A stretch of DNA of 7,131 bases from Nitrospirota bacterium (GCA_003235465.1 QJWD01000030.1:1-7131); one strand, 5' to 3'. Counted from the first letter of the stretch, positions 1-7,072 are shown. Numbers and translations: made by a program. The notes: a model not told the origin generated them from the sequence alone.

Positions 1-46
1 CCGCCTGGAAGAAACGCCGCGCTATCACCGGGGGCTCAAATTATGA
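1..46 (+). CDS. 3' end of an upstream operon gene (partial, unidentified)
   Basis: Reading in frame from base 2, the last 14 codons give RLEETPRYHRGLKL, followed by TGA at 44-46. The stop overlaps the ATG of the ABC exporter (ATGA at 43-46), the usual sign of translationally coupled neighbours in one operon. Too little protein is present to name a family. By position it probably belongs to the same glycan-related operon, and another glycosyltransferase would be a reasonable guess, but nothing visible proves it. The frame of the ABC gene is also open from base 1 to 42, so an N-terminal extension of that gene is a formal alternative. The ATGA junction argues against it. Confidence 0.6.
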   Translation, partial: RLEETPRYHRGLKL

Positions 47-1812
47 AATATCGCGAGGACAACCCGTCCACCGGCCTGGTCCATGTCGTCCGGACGTTCT
101 GGCCGATGTTATGGCAAAAAAAGCGCACGCTCTTTTTCGCTTACGCCATGAGCCTCGCCTCGGTCGCGGCGCTCGTCCTCTCGCCGTGGCCGCTCAAGCT
201 GATCATCGACAATGTCCTGGGCGGCGATCCGCTGCCTGCGCTCCTTTCAGGCATTGCCGTCAACGAATCGAAAAGCGCCTGGGTGATCGGCCTGGCGGCG
301 GCTTCGGCGCTCTTTGCGGCTCTTGGCGCCTTCGCTTCGGCCAGGGAGAAGAAGCTGCACAACCGGCTGCGCGAAGGCATGGCTCTCGATCTTCGCGACC
401 GCATGCTCACTCACCTGCAAACGCTGTCCGAAAACATTCGCCAGCGCCACTCCACCGGAGACCTGGTGCTGAGGTTGATCGACGACGTGCACCAGCTGGT
501 GCGCCTGTTGACCCGCACCACGCCGCTGGTCATCCGGCACCTGATCGCCATGGTGGCGACGTTCGCGGTGATGTTCTGGGTGGAGCCCCTGCTGGCGCTC
601 TTGTGCCTCGCCATCGTCCTGGTTCTGGCCGTCCTGGTGCGCAAGTTCTCCTCGCCGCTCCACGCCGCGTCGCGCGAGAAGCGCGAACTCGAGGGAACGT
701 CGAGCGGCCTGGCGCAGGAGATCGTGCGCGGCCTCAAGACCACCCAGGTGCTGGGCCGCGAGGGCAGCGTGCGCAAGCGATTTCACGATTTCAACCGCAA
801 GAGCCTGCATGCGGGCGTGGAGGAAGCCGACATCGCCGTGCGCATGGAGCAGACGCTGCAAACCGCCAACGGCGTCGCCGTCGGTCTCGTCATCGGCGGA
901 TCGGCCCTTTTGGTGCTGGCCGGGCACCTGACGGTGGGCGAGCTCACCGTGTTCGCGACCTACATCCTGCAATTGCTGAAGCCGGTGGAAAAGATCAACG
1001 AATTGTATTCCGCCGTGGCGCGCGGCGTCGCTCGAGGCGAGCTGCTCATCGGCCTGTTCAACATCGCCCCCGAGGTGGAGGACACGGGCGATGTCGTTCA
1101 ACTCGAAGCGGGGCCGAAAACCCTCAGGATCGAGAATCTCTCGTTCTTCTACCCCGGCCAGAACCCGGGCCAGGTGGTGTTTAAAGATCTCAACCTGACC
1201 CTCGAACCCGGCCGCCTGACAGTGCTCACCGGCGCCAGCGGCAGCGGCAAGAGCACCCTGCTCTACCTGCTTCTCCGCCTGTTCACGCCTAGCGCGGGGG
1301 AAATCTACCTGAACGGGCAGCCCTACTCCCGCCTCGGCCTCAAGACCCTCAGGTCCCAGTTCGCGGTGATGCTGCAGGAAACCCACCTTTTCGCCGACAC
1401 GGTGCGCGGCATCCTGGAGCCACCGGGCAAATGCGACGATGAACGCCTCTGGCATGCCCTCGGGCAGGTCGGTCTCGATCAATACGTCCGCAACCTTCCC
1501 GGACGCCTCGACGCGGTTTTAAACGAGGAAGGCCTGAACCTGTCCGGAGGCCAGCGCGCCCGCCTGTCGCTGTGCCGGGCGCTGCTGATGGAAAGGCCGA
1601 TCCTCATTCTCGACGAGCCCCTCGCCAACGTCGACATGGCGTCGCAGGCCATTATCCTCGATTCGCTGGAGAGCTACATCGCAGGCGGCGGGCACTGCCT
1701 GGCCCTCACCCACCAGAGCCTGCTTCTGGAACGGGCGGATGTGCTCCTGAAACTTGAAAACCACCGCATCATCGAAATCGCCGCGTCGCCTTGGGCGAGG
1801 GAGATTGCGTGA
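43..1812 (+). CDS. ABC exporter half-transporter (fused membrane and ATPase domains)
   Basis: This 589-residue protein has the size and order of a type I (MsbA/ABCB-like) exporter half-molecule, expected to work as a dimer in the inner membrane and pump a lipid, glycoconjugate or other substrate outward using ATP. About six hydrophobic helices are visible near residues 28-52, 79-100, 161-180, 181-200, 274-295 and 298-315. The C-terminal ATPase is complete: Walker A GASGSGKST at 397-405, Q-loop Q445, signature LSGGQ at 500-504, Walker B LILDEP at 521-526 with catalytic E525, a D-loop reading ANVD instead of the common SALD, and the switch histidine H557. The start ATG overlaps the previous stop as ATGA, and a G-run about 8 bases upstream could serve as a weak ribosome site. 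The stop TGA (1810-1812) shares one base with the next start. The family call is firm. The substrate is not deducible, although the glycosyltransferase/deacetylase next door points to a sugar-containing molecule. Export rather than import is inferred from the fused architecture. Confidence 0.95.
   Translation: MKYREDNPSTGLVHVVRTFWPMLWQKKRTLFFAYAMSLASVAALVLSPWPLKLIIDNVLGGDPLPALLSGIAVNESKSAWVIGLAAASALFAALGAFASAREKKLHNRLREGMALDLRDRMLTHLQTLSENIRQRHSTGDLVLRLIDDVHQLVRLLTRTTPLVIRHLIAMVATFAVMFWVEPLLALLCLAIVLVLAVLVRKFSSPLHAASREKRELEGTSSGLAQEIVRGLKTTQVLGREGSVRKRFHDFNRKSLHAGVEEADIAVRMEQTLQTANGVAVGLVIGGSALLVLAGHLTVGELTVFATYILQLLKPVEKINELYSAVARGVARGELLIGLFNIAPEVEDTGDVVQLEAGPKTLRIENLSFFYPGQNPGQVVFKDLNLTLEPGRLTVLTGASGSGKSTLLYLLLRLFTPSAGEIYLNGQPYSRLGLKTLRSQFAVMLQETHLFADTVRGILEPPGKCDDERLWHALGQVGLDQYVRNLPGRLDAVLNEEGLNLSGGQRARLSLCRALLMERPILILDEPLANVDMASQAIILDSLESYIAGGGHCLALTHQSLLLERADVLLKLENHRIIEIAASPWAREIA
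1797..1803 (+). promoter_or_regulatory. Shine-Dalgarno that decides the start of the phosphotransferase-like gene
   Basis: GAGGGAG lies 8 bases before ATG 1812, inside the last codons of the ABC gene. It supports ATG 1812 over the upstream in-frame TTG at 1791, which would precede the site. Confidence 0.7.
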
Positions 1813-3011
1813 TGACCATGAGCCTGCTCAGTGACCCTTATCTGGCCTACCAGGATCGCCTCCGGGAACTTCGCCAGGACACGCTGCCGGTCATGGCGAT
1901 CCGGGAGACCCTCGGCCTCGAAGACAGCGTGGGCTGGAAGCGCATTTTCGGCCGGTTCGATCCGGACGGCGCGCCCTACTGCACACTGATTTTCGAAACC
2001 ACCGGGGGGACGCAAAAGCTTTGCCTGATCGAGGTTTTTTCGTCGCCATTCAAGGTGGATGAGAGTCAACACGCCTGCTGGCAAAACGACACCCTCGGCT
2101 GGTTCAAGGTCACGCCGTTTCCCAACGATCCTGCGCTCTCCACCCTGCCCAGACTGCTGGCCATGGGAGAGAGCATCCGCGTTGTGCGCTACCGGCCGAG
2201 AAAAAGATGCACGCTCATCTCCCGCCACGGCGATGAGCCGCCCACGTTCATCAAGGTGTTTCCAGATCTCTCCGGCAAACAGGTCCACGAAGAGAGCTTC
2301 GAACTGTTTCAGGCCGCCCTTTCCGGCCGCCTTCAGTTCGACGTCGCGCAGCCCCTCGGCTGGGACGGTGACATGCGCGCGCTCTGGCAGGCCGCCGTTC
2401 CCGGCCGCCCGGTCGAGGACGCCTTGCTTTTTGGCGGGGACCTCAGCCTGCCCTGGCGCATGTGCGCCGCCCTCGCCTCGCTCGGCGAAAGCGGGCTGAT
2501 GCCGAAAGAGACCCTCGACATGGAGGGCCAGATGGAAAGGAGCCGGCGCTACCTGGGGGACTTGAGATACCGCCTGCCCTCCCGGCAGGGCGAAATCGAA
2601 CACCTCCAGCATAGCCTTACCGAGCGGATGCGGAAGGCGGAGACGAGACCGCTTCAACCCATTCACGGCTCCCCGCACGTGCACCAGTGGCTTATCGATG
2701 GAGACCGCCTCGGCCTGGTCGATTTCGATCGCCTGTCCCTCGGCGACCCGGAGCTCGATGTCGCGACCTTTCTCGCCGAGATGGATTACGAAGACCCCAA
2801 GCGGGTTCCCGTTCACGATATCAACCGGGCGTTCATCGAGGGTTATGAATCGGCGGCGGAGCCGCTCGATCCAATCCGGCTTGCCACCTACCGCGCCCAC
2901 AAACACATTTCCAAGGCGCTGAAGGCCTCGCGGGCGGTTCGGCCCGATGCCGCGGCCCGCGCTGCGGCGAACCTGAAACGCGCCCTCGCCTGCCTGGAGG
3001 ATACCCCGTAA
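1812..3011 (+). CDS. APH/choline-kinase-fold phosphotransferase-like protein with altered catalytic motif
   Basis: This 399-residue protein resembles the aminoglycoside phosphotransferase (APH) superfamily, kinases that phosphorylate small hydroxylated molecules. Visible parts are a candidate ATP-binding lysine in FIKVF (K148), a catalytic-loop equivalent HGSPHVHQWL at 285-294, and a well preserved metal-binding segment VDFDRLSLGDPELD at 303-316 with D304 and D306. The loop normally reads HGDxxxxN. Here the catalytic-base position is S287 and the Asn position is Q292, so ordinary kinase activity is doubtful unless another residue takes over. The N-terminal ~120 residues are not clearly assignable; the stretch around VVRYRPRKRC (124-133) begins the recognisable kinase N-lobe. 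I chose ATG 1812: it touches the previous stop (TGATG) and has GAGGGAG at 1797-1803, 8 bases upstream. A TTG at 1791 in the same frame would add seven residues but lies within that ribosome site. Antibiotic resistance should not be assumed. A role in processing or sensing the cluster's sugar product is inferred from context. Confidence 0.85.
   Translation: MTMSLLSDPYLAYQDRLRELRQDTLPVMAIRETLGLEDSVGWKRIFGRFDPDGAPYCTLIFETTGGTQKLCLIEVFSSPFKVDESQHACWQNDTLGWFKVTPFPNDPALSTLPRLLAMGESIRVVRYRPRKRCTLISRHGDEPPTFIKVFPDLSGKQVHEESFELFQAALSGRLQFDVAQPLGWDGDMRALWQAAVPGRPVEDALLFGGDLSLPWRMCAALASLGESGLMPKETLDMEGQMERSRRYLGDLRYRLPSRQGEIEHLQHSLTERMRKAETRPLQPIHGSPHVHQWLIDGDRLGLVDFDRLSLGDPELDVATFLAEMDYEDPKRVPVHDINRAFIEGYESAAEPLDPIRLATYRAHKHISKALKASRAVRPDAAARAAANLKRALACLEDTP
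2996..3000 (+). promoter_or_regulatory. Shine-Dalgarno of the glycosyltransferase-deacetylase gene
   Basis: GGAGG sits 10 bases before ATG 3011, within the last codons of the preceding gene. The TAATG junction (stop 3009-3011, start 3011-3013) suggests coupled translation. Confidence 0.7.
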
Positions 3012-5050
3012 TGAAATCCCTGCTTTTTTATTGCCAGCACTCCCTGGGCATGGGCCACCTGACCCGCTCGTTCACCCTGGCCGGCGCGCTGACCAAGGCG
3101 TTTCGCGTTCACTTTATCAACGGCGGCCCGTTTCCCGCGGGAATCCAGATACCTTCCGGCATCGAAATCACCTCCCTGCCTCCCCTCGGCATGGACAAGG
3201 AAACGCAACTCATCAGCCAGGAGGCGCACTTTTCGGTGGACGAGGCGCGGGAAAAACGCCGGCGCATGATTCTCGACCTGTTTCACGAAACACAGCCGGA
3301 GGTGCTGTTCATCGAGTTCTTTCCCCTGGGGCGAAAGAAATTCGCCTTCGAGCTCATCCCCTTGCTCGAGTCTGCACGCATTCGCGAAGGCGGGCGGCCG
3401 CGCGTCTATTGCAGCATCCGCGATATTCTGGTGCACCGGCCGGGGGCAAAGCAGCAGGCGCACGACGACCGGGCGGCCCGGCGGCTGGAGGAATACTTCG
3501 ACGCCCTCCTGGTGCATTCCGATCCCGCGTTTGCCAGCCTGGGAGAATCGTTCAAACCAAACCAGCCCGTGCCGGTGCCGGTGCATTACACCGGCTTCGT
3601 CGCGCCCCCGAGACAGGAAGCCGGGAAACCGGGGGATGACGCGCCGGTGCTGGTTTCCGCCGGCGGCGGGCGGGTGGGTTACCCCCTCTTCCGCGCCGCC
3701 CTGAACGCGCACAAGGCCCTGTGGCAGCGCTACCGCCTGCCGATGAAGATGGTGACGGGGCCGTTTCTGCCCGAGCTGGAATGGGAGTCGCTGCGCATCG
3801 CGAGCCAGGGGTGCGAGGGGCTCACCCTGCTCCGCTCGGTTCCCAACCTGCTCGAGCACCTGCAAAAGGCGCGCGCCTCGGTGAGCCAGTGCGGCTACAA
3901 CACGGTGCAGGATATCCTTCGCGCCGGCAGGCCGGCGCTGGTGGTTCCCTTTCAGGAGGGGCAGGAAAACGAGCAGATCGACCGGGCCCATCGCCTGAGC
4001 AGCCTGGGCGCGGTGCGCATTCTGGAACAAAAGGACCTTGACGCCGCAAGCCTCGGGGATGAAATTCTCGCGTTGCTCAAGTTTCAGCCCGCGCCGCTCT
4101 CGCTCAACCTGGATGGTGCGAAGCGCACTCTGGAAATCGTGCAGGATGGGCCAGACGAAAGCGCCGCACAGAACAGCGGCGCGGCGCGCGTCTTCGAGGT
4201 GAAGAAAAAATCCACAGACTGGCTCCAGCCGGTGCGCGAGGCGCTCGAGAACCGCCAGGTGAGGATATTCTTTCGCAACGACGATGCCGGCTGGTCCAGC
4301 GAAAAGCTCCTGCGCCTGGTCGACCTGTTCATCCACCGGGAGACGCCGATCGACCTGGCTGTCATCCCCGCTGAGCTGCACGAGGGCCTGGCGCAAAACC
4401 TGCTCGCGAGAAAGGCCGCCGAACCGCGCAAGGTGGGTCTCCATCAGCACGGCTTCCTGCATTGCAACCACGAGACCGAGGGCCGGAAATGCGAGTTCGG
4501 CCCCTCGCGCCCGCTTAGCCTGCAGCTAAACGACATCGAGGAAGGCAAGGCCCGGCTCGCCGCGCTTTTGGGCGACGCGGTCGATCCCATTTTCACGCCG
4601 CCGTGGAACCGCTGCACGCAGGACACCGTGACCGCGCTGCAATCGCTGGGGTTTATGACCCTGTCACGCGACCGGGCCGCGAAGCCCGTGGAAGCGGGCG
4701 GGCTCGTCGAAATTCCCGTGCACGTGGACTGGTTCAAAAAAATTCAGGGCGTCCGCATTACACAAGAGGCCCTCGGCCACGCCCTCGCCGACGCCATCCG
4801 GAATCACGCCTGCGTGGGCGTCATGCTGCATCACGAGGTGTTCGAGGAGGACGACTGGGGTCATTTGAGCGACTTTCTGCAATTTTTAACATGCCACCCC
4901 AACGCCACTTGCGGTACTATGATGGACTTGCTGGGCGCTTTTTTTCAAAGCAACACGATTGACCATAAATCGGATATTCACACGCATGCTGTTTCGAATT
5001 CTCCTCTTAGCGCTCATCAGCTTTCCGCTCCTGGTTTCCAATCACGCTGA
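3011..5050 (+). CDS. Fusion of a GT28/MurG-like glycosyltransferase (COG4671-like) and a NodB-like polysaccharide deacetylase
   Basis: A 679-residue bifunctional protein without a signal peptide, so probably cytoplasmic or at the inner face of the inner membrane. Residues 1-~360 form a two-lobed GT-B glycosyltransferase. The N-terminal SLGMGHLTRS (11-20) has the glycine-rich acceptor-side loop and H16. SAGGG (216-220) opens the second lobe. SQCGYNTVQDILRAGRPALV (292-311) followed by EGQENEQIDRA (316-326) is the donor-nucleotide-binding region typical of MurG-like enzymes. A linker of about 50 residues follows. Residues ~416-645 form a deacetylase-like domain: FRNDDAG with D424/D425, LHQHGFLHCNH with H480 and H484 as likely metal ligands, FTPPWNR at 528-534, and MLHHEVF at 605-611 with the late catalytic histidine. 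These match the ordered NodB-type motifs, so activity looks intact. The known reactions are sugar transfer from a nucleotide donor and metal-dependent removal of acetyl groups; the actual substrates are unknown. After LGAFF (641-645) comes a 34-residue Ser/His/Asn/Gln-rich tail with low-GC third positions that overlaps the next gene and is probably not original protein. Confidence 0.9.
   Translation: MKSLLFYCQHSLGMGHLTRSFTLAGALTKAFRVHFINGGPFPAGIQIPSGIEITSLPPLGMDKETQLISQEAHFSVDEAREKRRRMILDLFHETQPEVLFIEFFPLGRKKFAFELIPLLESARIREGGRPRVYCSIRDILVHRPGAKQQAHDDRAARRLEEYFDALLVHSDPAFASLGESFKPNQPVPVPVHYTGFVAPPRQEAGKPGDDAPVLVSAGGGRVGYPLFRAALNAHKALWQRYRLPMKMVTGPFLPELEWESLRIASQGCEGLTLLRSVPNLLEHLQKARASVSQCGYNTVQDILRAGRPALVVPFQEGQENEQIDRAHRLSSLGAVRILEQKDLDAASLGDEILALLKFQPAPLSLNLDGAKRTLEIVQDGPDESAAQNSGAARVFEVKKKSTDWLQPVREALENRQVRIFFRNDDAGWSSEKLLRLVDLFIHRETPIDLAVIPAELHEGLAQNLLARKAAEPRKVGLHQHGFLHCNHETEGRKCEFGPSRPLSLQLNDIEEGKARLAALLGDAVDPIFTPPWNRCTQDTVTALQSLGFMTLSRDRAAKPVEAGGLVEIPVHVDWFKKIQGVRITQEALGHALADAIRNHACVGVMLHHEVFEEDDWGHLSDFLQFLTCHPNATCGTMMDLLGAFFQSNTIDHKSDIHTHAVSNSPLSAHQLSAPGFQSR
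4939..4945 (+). other. T7 homopolymer at the end of the deacetylase domain, possible frameshift point
   Basis: Seven consecutive T bases occur exactly where recognisable deacetylase sequence ends (codons GCT TTT TTT CAA). One extra T would switch translation to a frame that stops at TGA 4960-4962, giving a short FFSKQHD ending and a TTGA junction with an in-frame TTG at 4959 of the next gene. One T fewer would fuse this gene to the next frame. It could be a sequencing error, a recent indel or programmed slippage; the sequence alone does not decide. Confidence 0.4.
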
Positions 5051-6872
5051 GTCCAGAACCTTCACCGGCAAGCGGGTCAAAGTGACCGGCGCCTGGAACG
5101 GCGAGCGCATCATCGGTGAAAAGCTGGAGTACCGGGACCCGGAAAAGGACATCAACCGGGGCCAGGTGAGCGGCCGCATCGATGAAATCAACCTGGACAA
5201 ACAATGGCTTCAGGTCGGCCCCGTCCGCGTTGTATGGAACAAGGGCACCCGCTTCAAGCAACTGAGCCTCGCCAGCCTCAAGCCCGGCGACAACGTCAAG
5301 GCCTCGGGACGCATCCTTTCCCCCGGCGTCATGGGCGCGGAGAGGATCTCTCTTGGGTCCTCCTCGGTCAAGGCGAATCAGGTACAGCTGATCGGCGCGA
5401 CCGAGGACGGCGCACTCACCGAAGACAAAAAGGCCCTGCTGCTGAAGGTGATGGGCGTGCTGGTCGAAATCCCGCGCGATTTGGATGTCAAGGTATCCCG
5501 CTTGACCACCCGGCCTGACGACCACCGCCCCGACGAGCAGTTCACCGCCCCCCTGTTCGGCCGTCCCCTGACCATCGGCGGCGAATACGAAATCTCTCCC
5601 ATCTACCGCAAGGACTTCGCCCTCGACGATGCCGAGGACGACGACCTGTTCCGCCTCGATCAGGAAATTCAGCTCGAGATGTTTTATTCCTTGCACCCGC
5701 GGGTATTCATGTTCGTCGAGGCCAAATTATTCTGGGAAAAGGAGCTCTTTAAGGAGGGCGGCGGCGCCGAATCGGAAGCGGGCCTGGATCGAGGCGAAAC
5801 CTGGCTCTACCTGGATCGGATGTGGGGCAGCCCGTTCGCGCTGCAGGTCGGAAGGCAGAATTTCAACGATGACCGGGAATGGTGGTGGGATGAGGATCTC
5901 GACGCCGTCCGCCTGCATTACGACAGCTTCCGCTTTCACGGCGAGGTGGCGGTGGCGCAGGAGCTGGGGAACGACAGCACCCGCTTTCACAAGCCCGACG
6001 ACGAGTTCGACATTTTTGACCCGGAAAAAAAGGATGTGTTCCGCCTGATCTCGCATGCCATCTGGCAGTACCAGCCGAGGCAGATCGCGGAGGGCTTTCT
6101 GCTTGGCCAGTTCGACCATTCTTCCACCGAAAGCCCGGGTCAACTGGTGGAAACACTAAGGGAGGATTCGGTGGATGGCGATCTCTGGTGGGCCGGAGCG
6201 CGGCTCAGGGGGAAACTCAAGGACCTGCCCGGCGGCCGGGTGGATTATTGGGGGGACCTGGCCCTCGTCTGGGGCGAGGAGGATTTGATCGACTTCAACG
6301 AACTGGGCGGCGGGGTGAGCCAGGCGGTGGACAGGCAGAGGAACGACGTCTTCGGCTGGGGGCTGGATATCGGCGCCTCCTGGACGCTGCCCGCGAGGTT
6401 CTCGCCAACGGTGACGTTCGGCTACGCCTTCGGTTCCGGCGACAGCGATTTGGGCGACGGCGACGACGGCAACTTCCGCCAGACCGGGCTCAACGACAAC
6501 AACGACCGCTTCCGCGGCGTCGACCGTTTTCGCTACTACGGGGAACTGCTCCGGCCGGAGCTGTCCAACCTGCACATTTTCACCCTGTCCCTGGGCGTGC
6601 CGTTCATGACCAACAGCTCGGTGGAGCTGGTGTTCCACGATTACCGCCAGGTCACCGCGACGGACTTTTTAAGGGACAGCCGCCTGGACGCCGACCCGCT
6701 GGGCGAGGACACCCACATCGGCAACGAGCTCGACCTCGTGATCGGTCTTGAGGAATGGGAACACTGGGAGCTGGAATGGGTGGGTGCTGTTTTCCGCTCG
6801 GGCGACGCGTTCGGCCCGCTCTCGGGCGAGTACGCGTTCAACACCTTCTTCAAGGTCAACTACAACTTCTAG
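4986..6872 (+). CDS. Outer-membrane beta-barrel, alginate-export (AlgE-like) family, with N-terminal OB-like domain
   Basis: The 628-residue product starts with a signal peptide (MLFRILLLALISFPLLVSNHA, probable cleavage near residue 21) and should end up in the outer membrane. Residues ~28-125 resemble the DUF5666/OB-like type: a short VKVTGAW repeat, then GRIDEINLDKQWLQV, a KGTRF strand, LKPGDNVKASGRI and ending GAERISL. From ~195 to the end, alternating aromatic/polar strands separated by acidic loops form a barrel. The stretch LQVGRQNFNDDREWWWDEDLDAVRL (286-310) and the YAFGSGDSD loop near 480 match what I know of the alginate-export family, and the chain ends KVNYNF with the C-terminal aromatic used in barrel assembly. 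AlgE itself is an anion-selective channel for alginate; the solute here is unknown. ATG 4986 gives a clean signal peptide. TTG 4959 in frame is an alternative adding nine residues. Neither has a good ribosome site, so coupling to gene 3 is likely. The narrower family name is less certain than the barrel call. Confidence 0.85.
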   Translation: MLFRILLLALISFPLLVSNHAESRTFTGKRVKVTGAWNGERIIGEKLEYRDPEKDINRGQVSGRIDEINLDKQWLQVGPVRVVWNKGTRFKQLSLASLKPGDNVKASGRILSPGVMGAERISLGSSSVKANQVQLIGATEDGALTEDKKALLLKVMGVLVEIPRDLDVKVSRLTTRPDDHRPDEQFTAPLFGRPLTIGGEYEISPIYRKDFALDDAEDDDLFRLDQEIQLEMFYSLHPRVFMFVEAKLFWEKELFKEGGGAESEAGLDRGETWLYLDRMWGSPFALQVGRQNFNDDREWWWDEDLDAVRLHYDSFRFHGEVAVAQELGNDSTRFHKPDDEFDIFDPEKKDVFRLISHAIWQYQPRQIAEGFLLGQFDHSSTESPGQLVETLREDSVDGDLWWAGARLRGKLKDLPGGRVDYWGDLALVWGEEDLIDFNELGGGVSQAVDRQRNDVFGWGLDIGASWTLPARFSPTVTFGYAFGSGDSDLGDGDDGNFRQTGLNDNNDRFRGVDRFRYYGELLRPELSNLHIFTLSLGVPFMTNSSVELVFHDYRQVTATDFLRDSRLDADPLGEDTHIGNELDLVIGLEEWEHWELEWVGAVFRSGDAFGPLSGEYAFNTFFKVNYNF

Positions 6873-6928
6873 CGGGCAAACCGCCCCGCCGCTTCCAGCT
6901 CCATTCTGGAATTGGCCGCTTCAGGCCA
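6872..6928 (+). terminator. Cluster of three short inverted repeats after the operon, possible transcript end
   Basis: Directly after the TAG stop are GCGGG/CCCGC (6872-6876 with 6885-6889), TTCCAG/CTGGAA (6893-6898 with 6906-6911, loop of 7) and TGGCC/GGCCA (6913-6917 with 6924-6928, loop of 6). None is followed by a T-run on either strand, so this is not a textbook intrinsic terminator. The position between converging reading frames makes a transcript end or RNA-stabilising structure plausible. Confidence 0.3.
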
Positions 6929-6989
6929 CCAGCGTCAGATTGTGAATCCAGATTGAAACATCCACCATGATCATCACCAGTTCTTTCAT
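6921..6989 (-). CDS. Possible 22-residue small protein with strong ribosome site
   Basis: On the minus strand an ATG at 6989-6987 opens 22 codons ending in TGA at 6923-6921. The peptide starts MKELVMIMVDVSIWIHN and ends LTLVA. It is hydrophobic with few charges (K2, E3, D10, H16), too short for a confident membrane helix but membrane-associating in character. I do not recognise a family. Support comes mainly from AGGAGGG (6997-7003 on the minus strand), 7 bases before the ATG, the best Shine-Dalgarno in the window. Its stop lies within the third inverted repeat after the operon. It could be a leader peptide, a small membrane protein, or a chance ORF. If the gene tail at 7073-7131 is real, the two would lie on the same strand about 80 bases apart. 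Confidence 0.4.
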   Translation of the reverse strand: MKELVMIMVDVSIWIHNLTLVA

Positions 6990-6996
6990 CGTCTTT

Positions 6997-7003
6997 CCCT
7001 CCT
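6997..7003 (-). promoter_or_regulatory. Near-perfect Shine-Dalgarno before the small minus-strand ORF
   Basis: Reads AGGAGGG on the minus strand, followed by AAAGACG and ATG. The complement to the 16S rRNA tail is nearly complete and the spacing is good, which is why the short ORF is worth listing. Confidence 0.45.
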
Positions 7004-7072
7004 AAAAAGTCAGCCCTCCAGGCCGAAGACATGAGCTCCCGGGTTTCCTTCCGCTCCGGGAAAAGTTACCCA

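Noticed and set aside
247..1482. Long minus-strand frame (411 codons) and plus-strand out-of-frame ORF (111-1184) over the ABC gene
   Set aside because: Both overlap the convincing ABC exporter frame and give compositionally odd Arg/Gly/Ala- or Gln/His-rich translations without motifs.
1674..2906. Minus-strand frame of 410 codons over the phosphotransferase-like gene
   Set aside because: The plus frame has tight operon junctions, a ribosome site and the DFD/GDPELD motif; the minus frame has none of these.
2888..4471. Long open frame on the minus strand (527 codons) opposite genes 2 and 3
   Set aside because: It is an antisense shadow of GC-rich coding DNA. Its translation is low-complexity and His/Gln/Arg-rich with no recognisable domain, whereas the plus frame carries clear glycosyltransferase and deacetylase motifs.
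4959..4987. TTGACC as a possible -35 box for a separate promoter of the barrel gene
   Set aside because: At 17 bases spacing the -10 position reads ACGCAT, which does not resemble TATAAT, and the region lies within an apparently continuous operon.
7037..7061. TCCCGG/CCGGGA inverted repeat as a terminator for the possible minus-strand gene tail
   Set aside because: The stem is 6 bp with a 13-base loop and no T-run follows on the minus strand; chance pairing of GC-rich sequence is sufficient.
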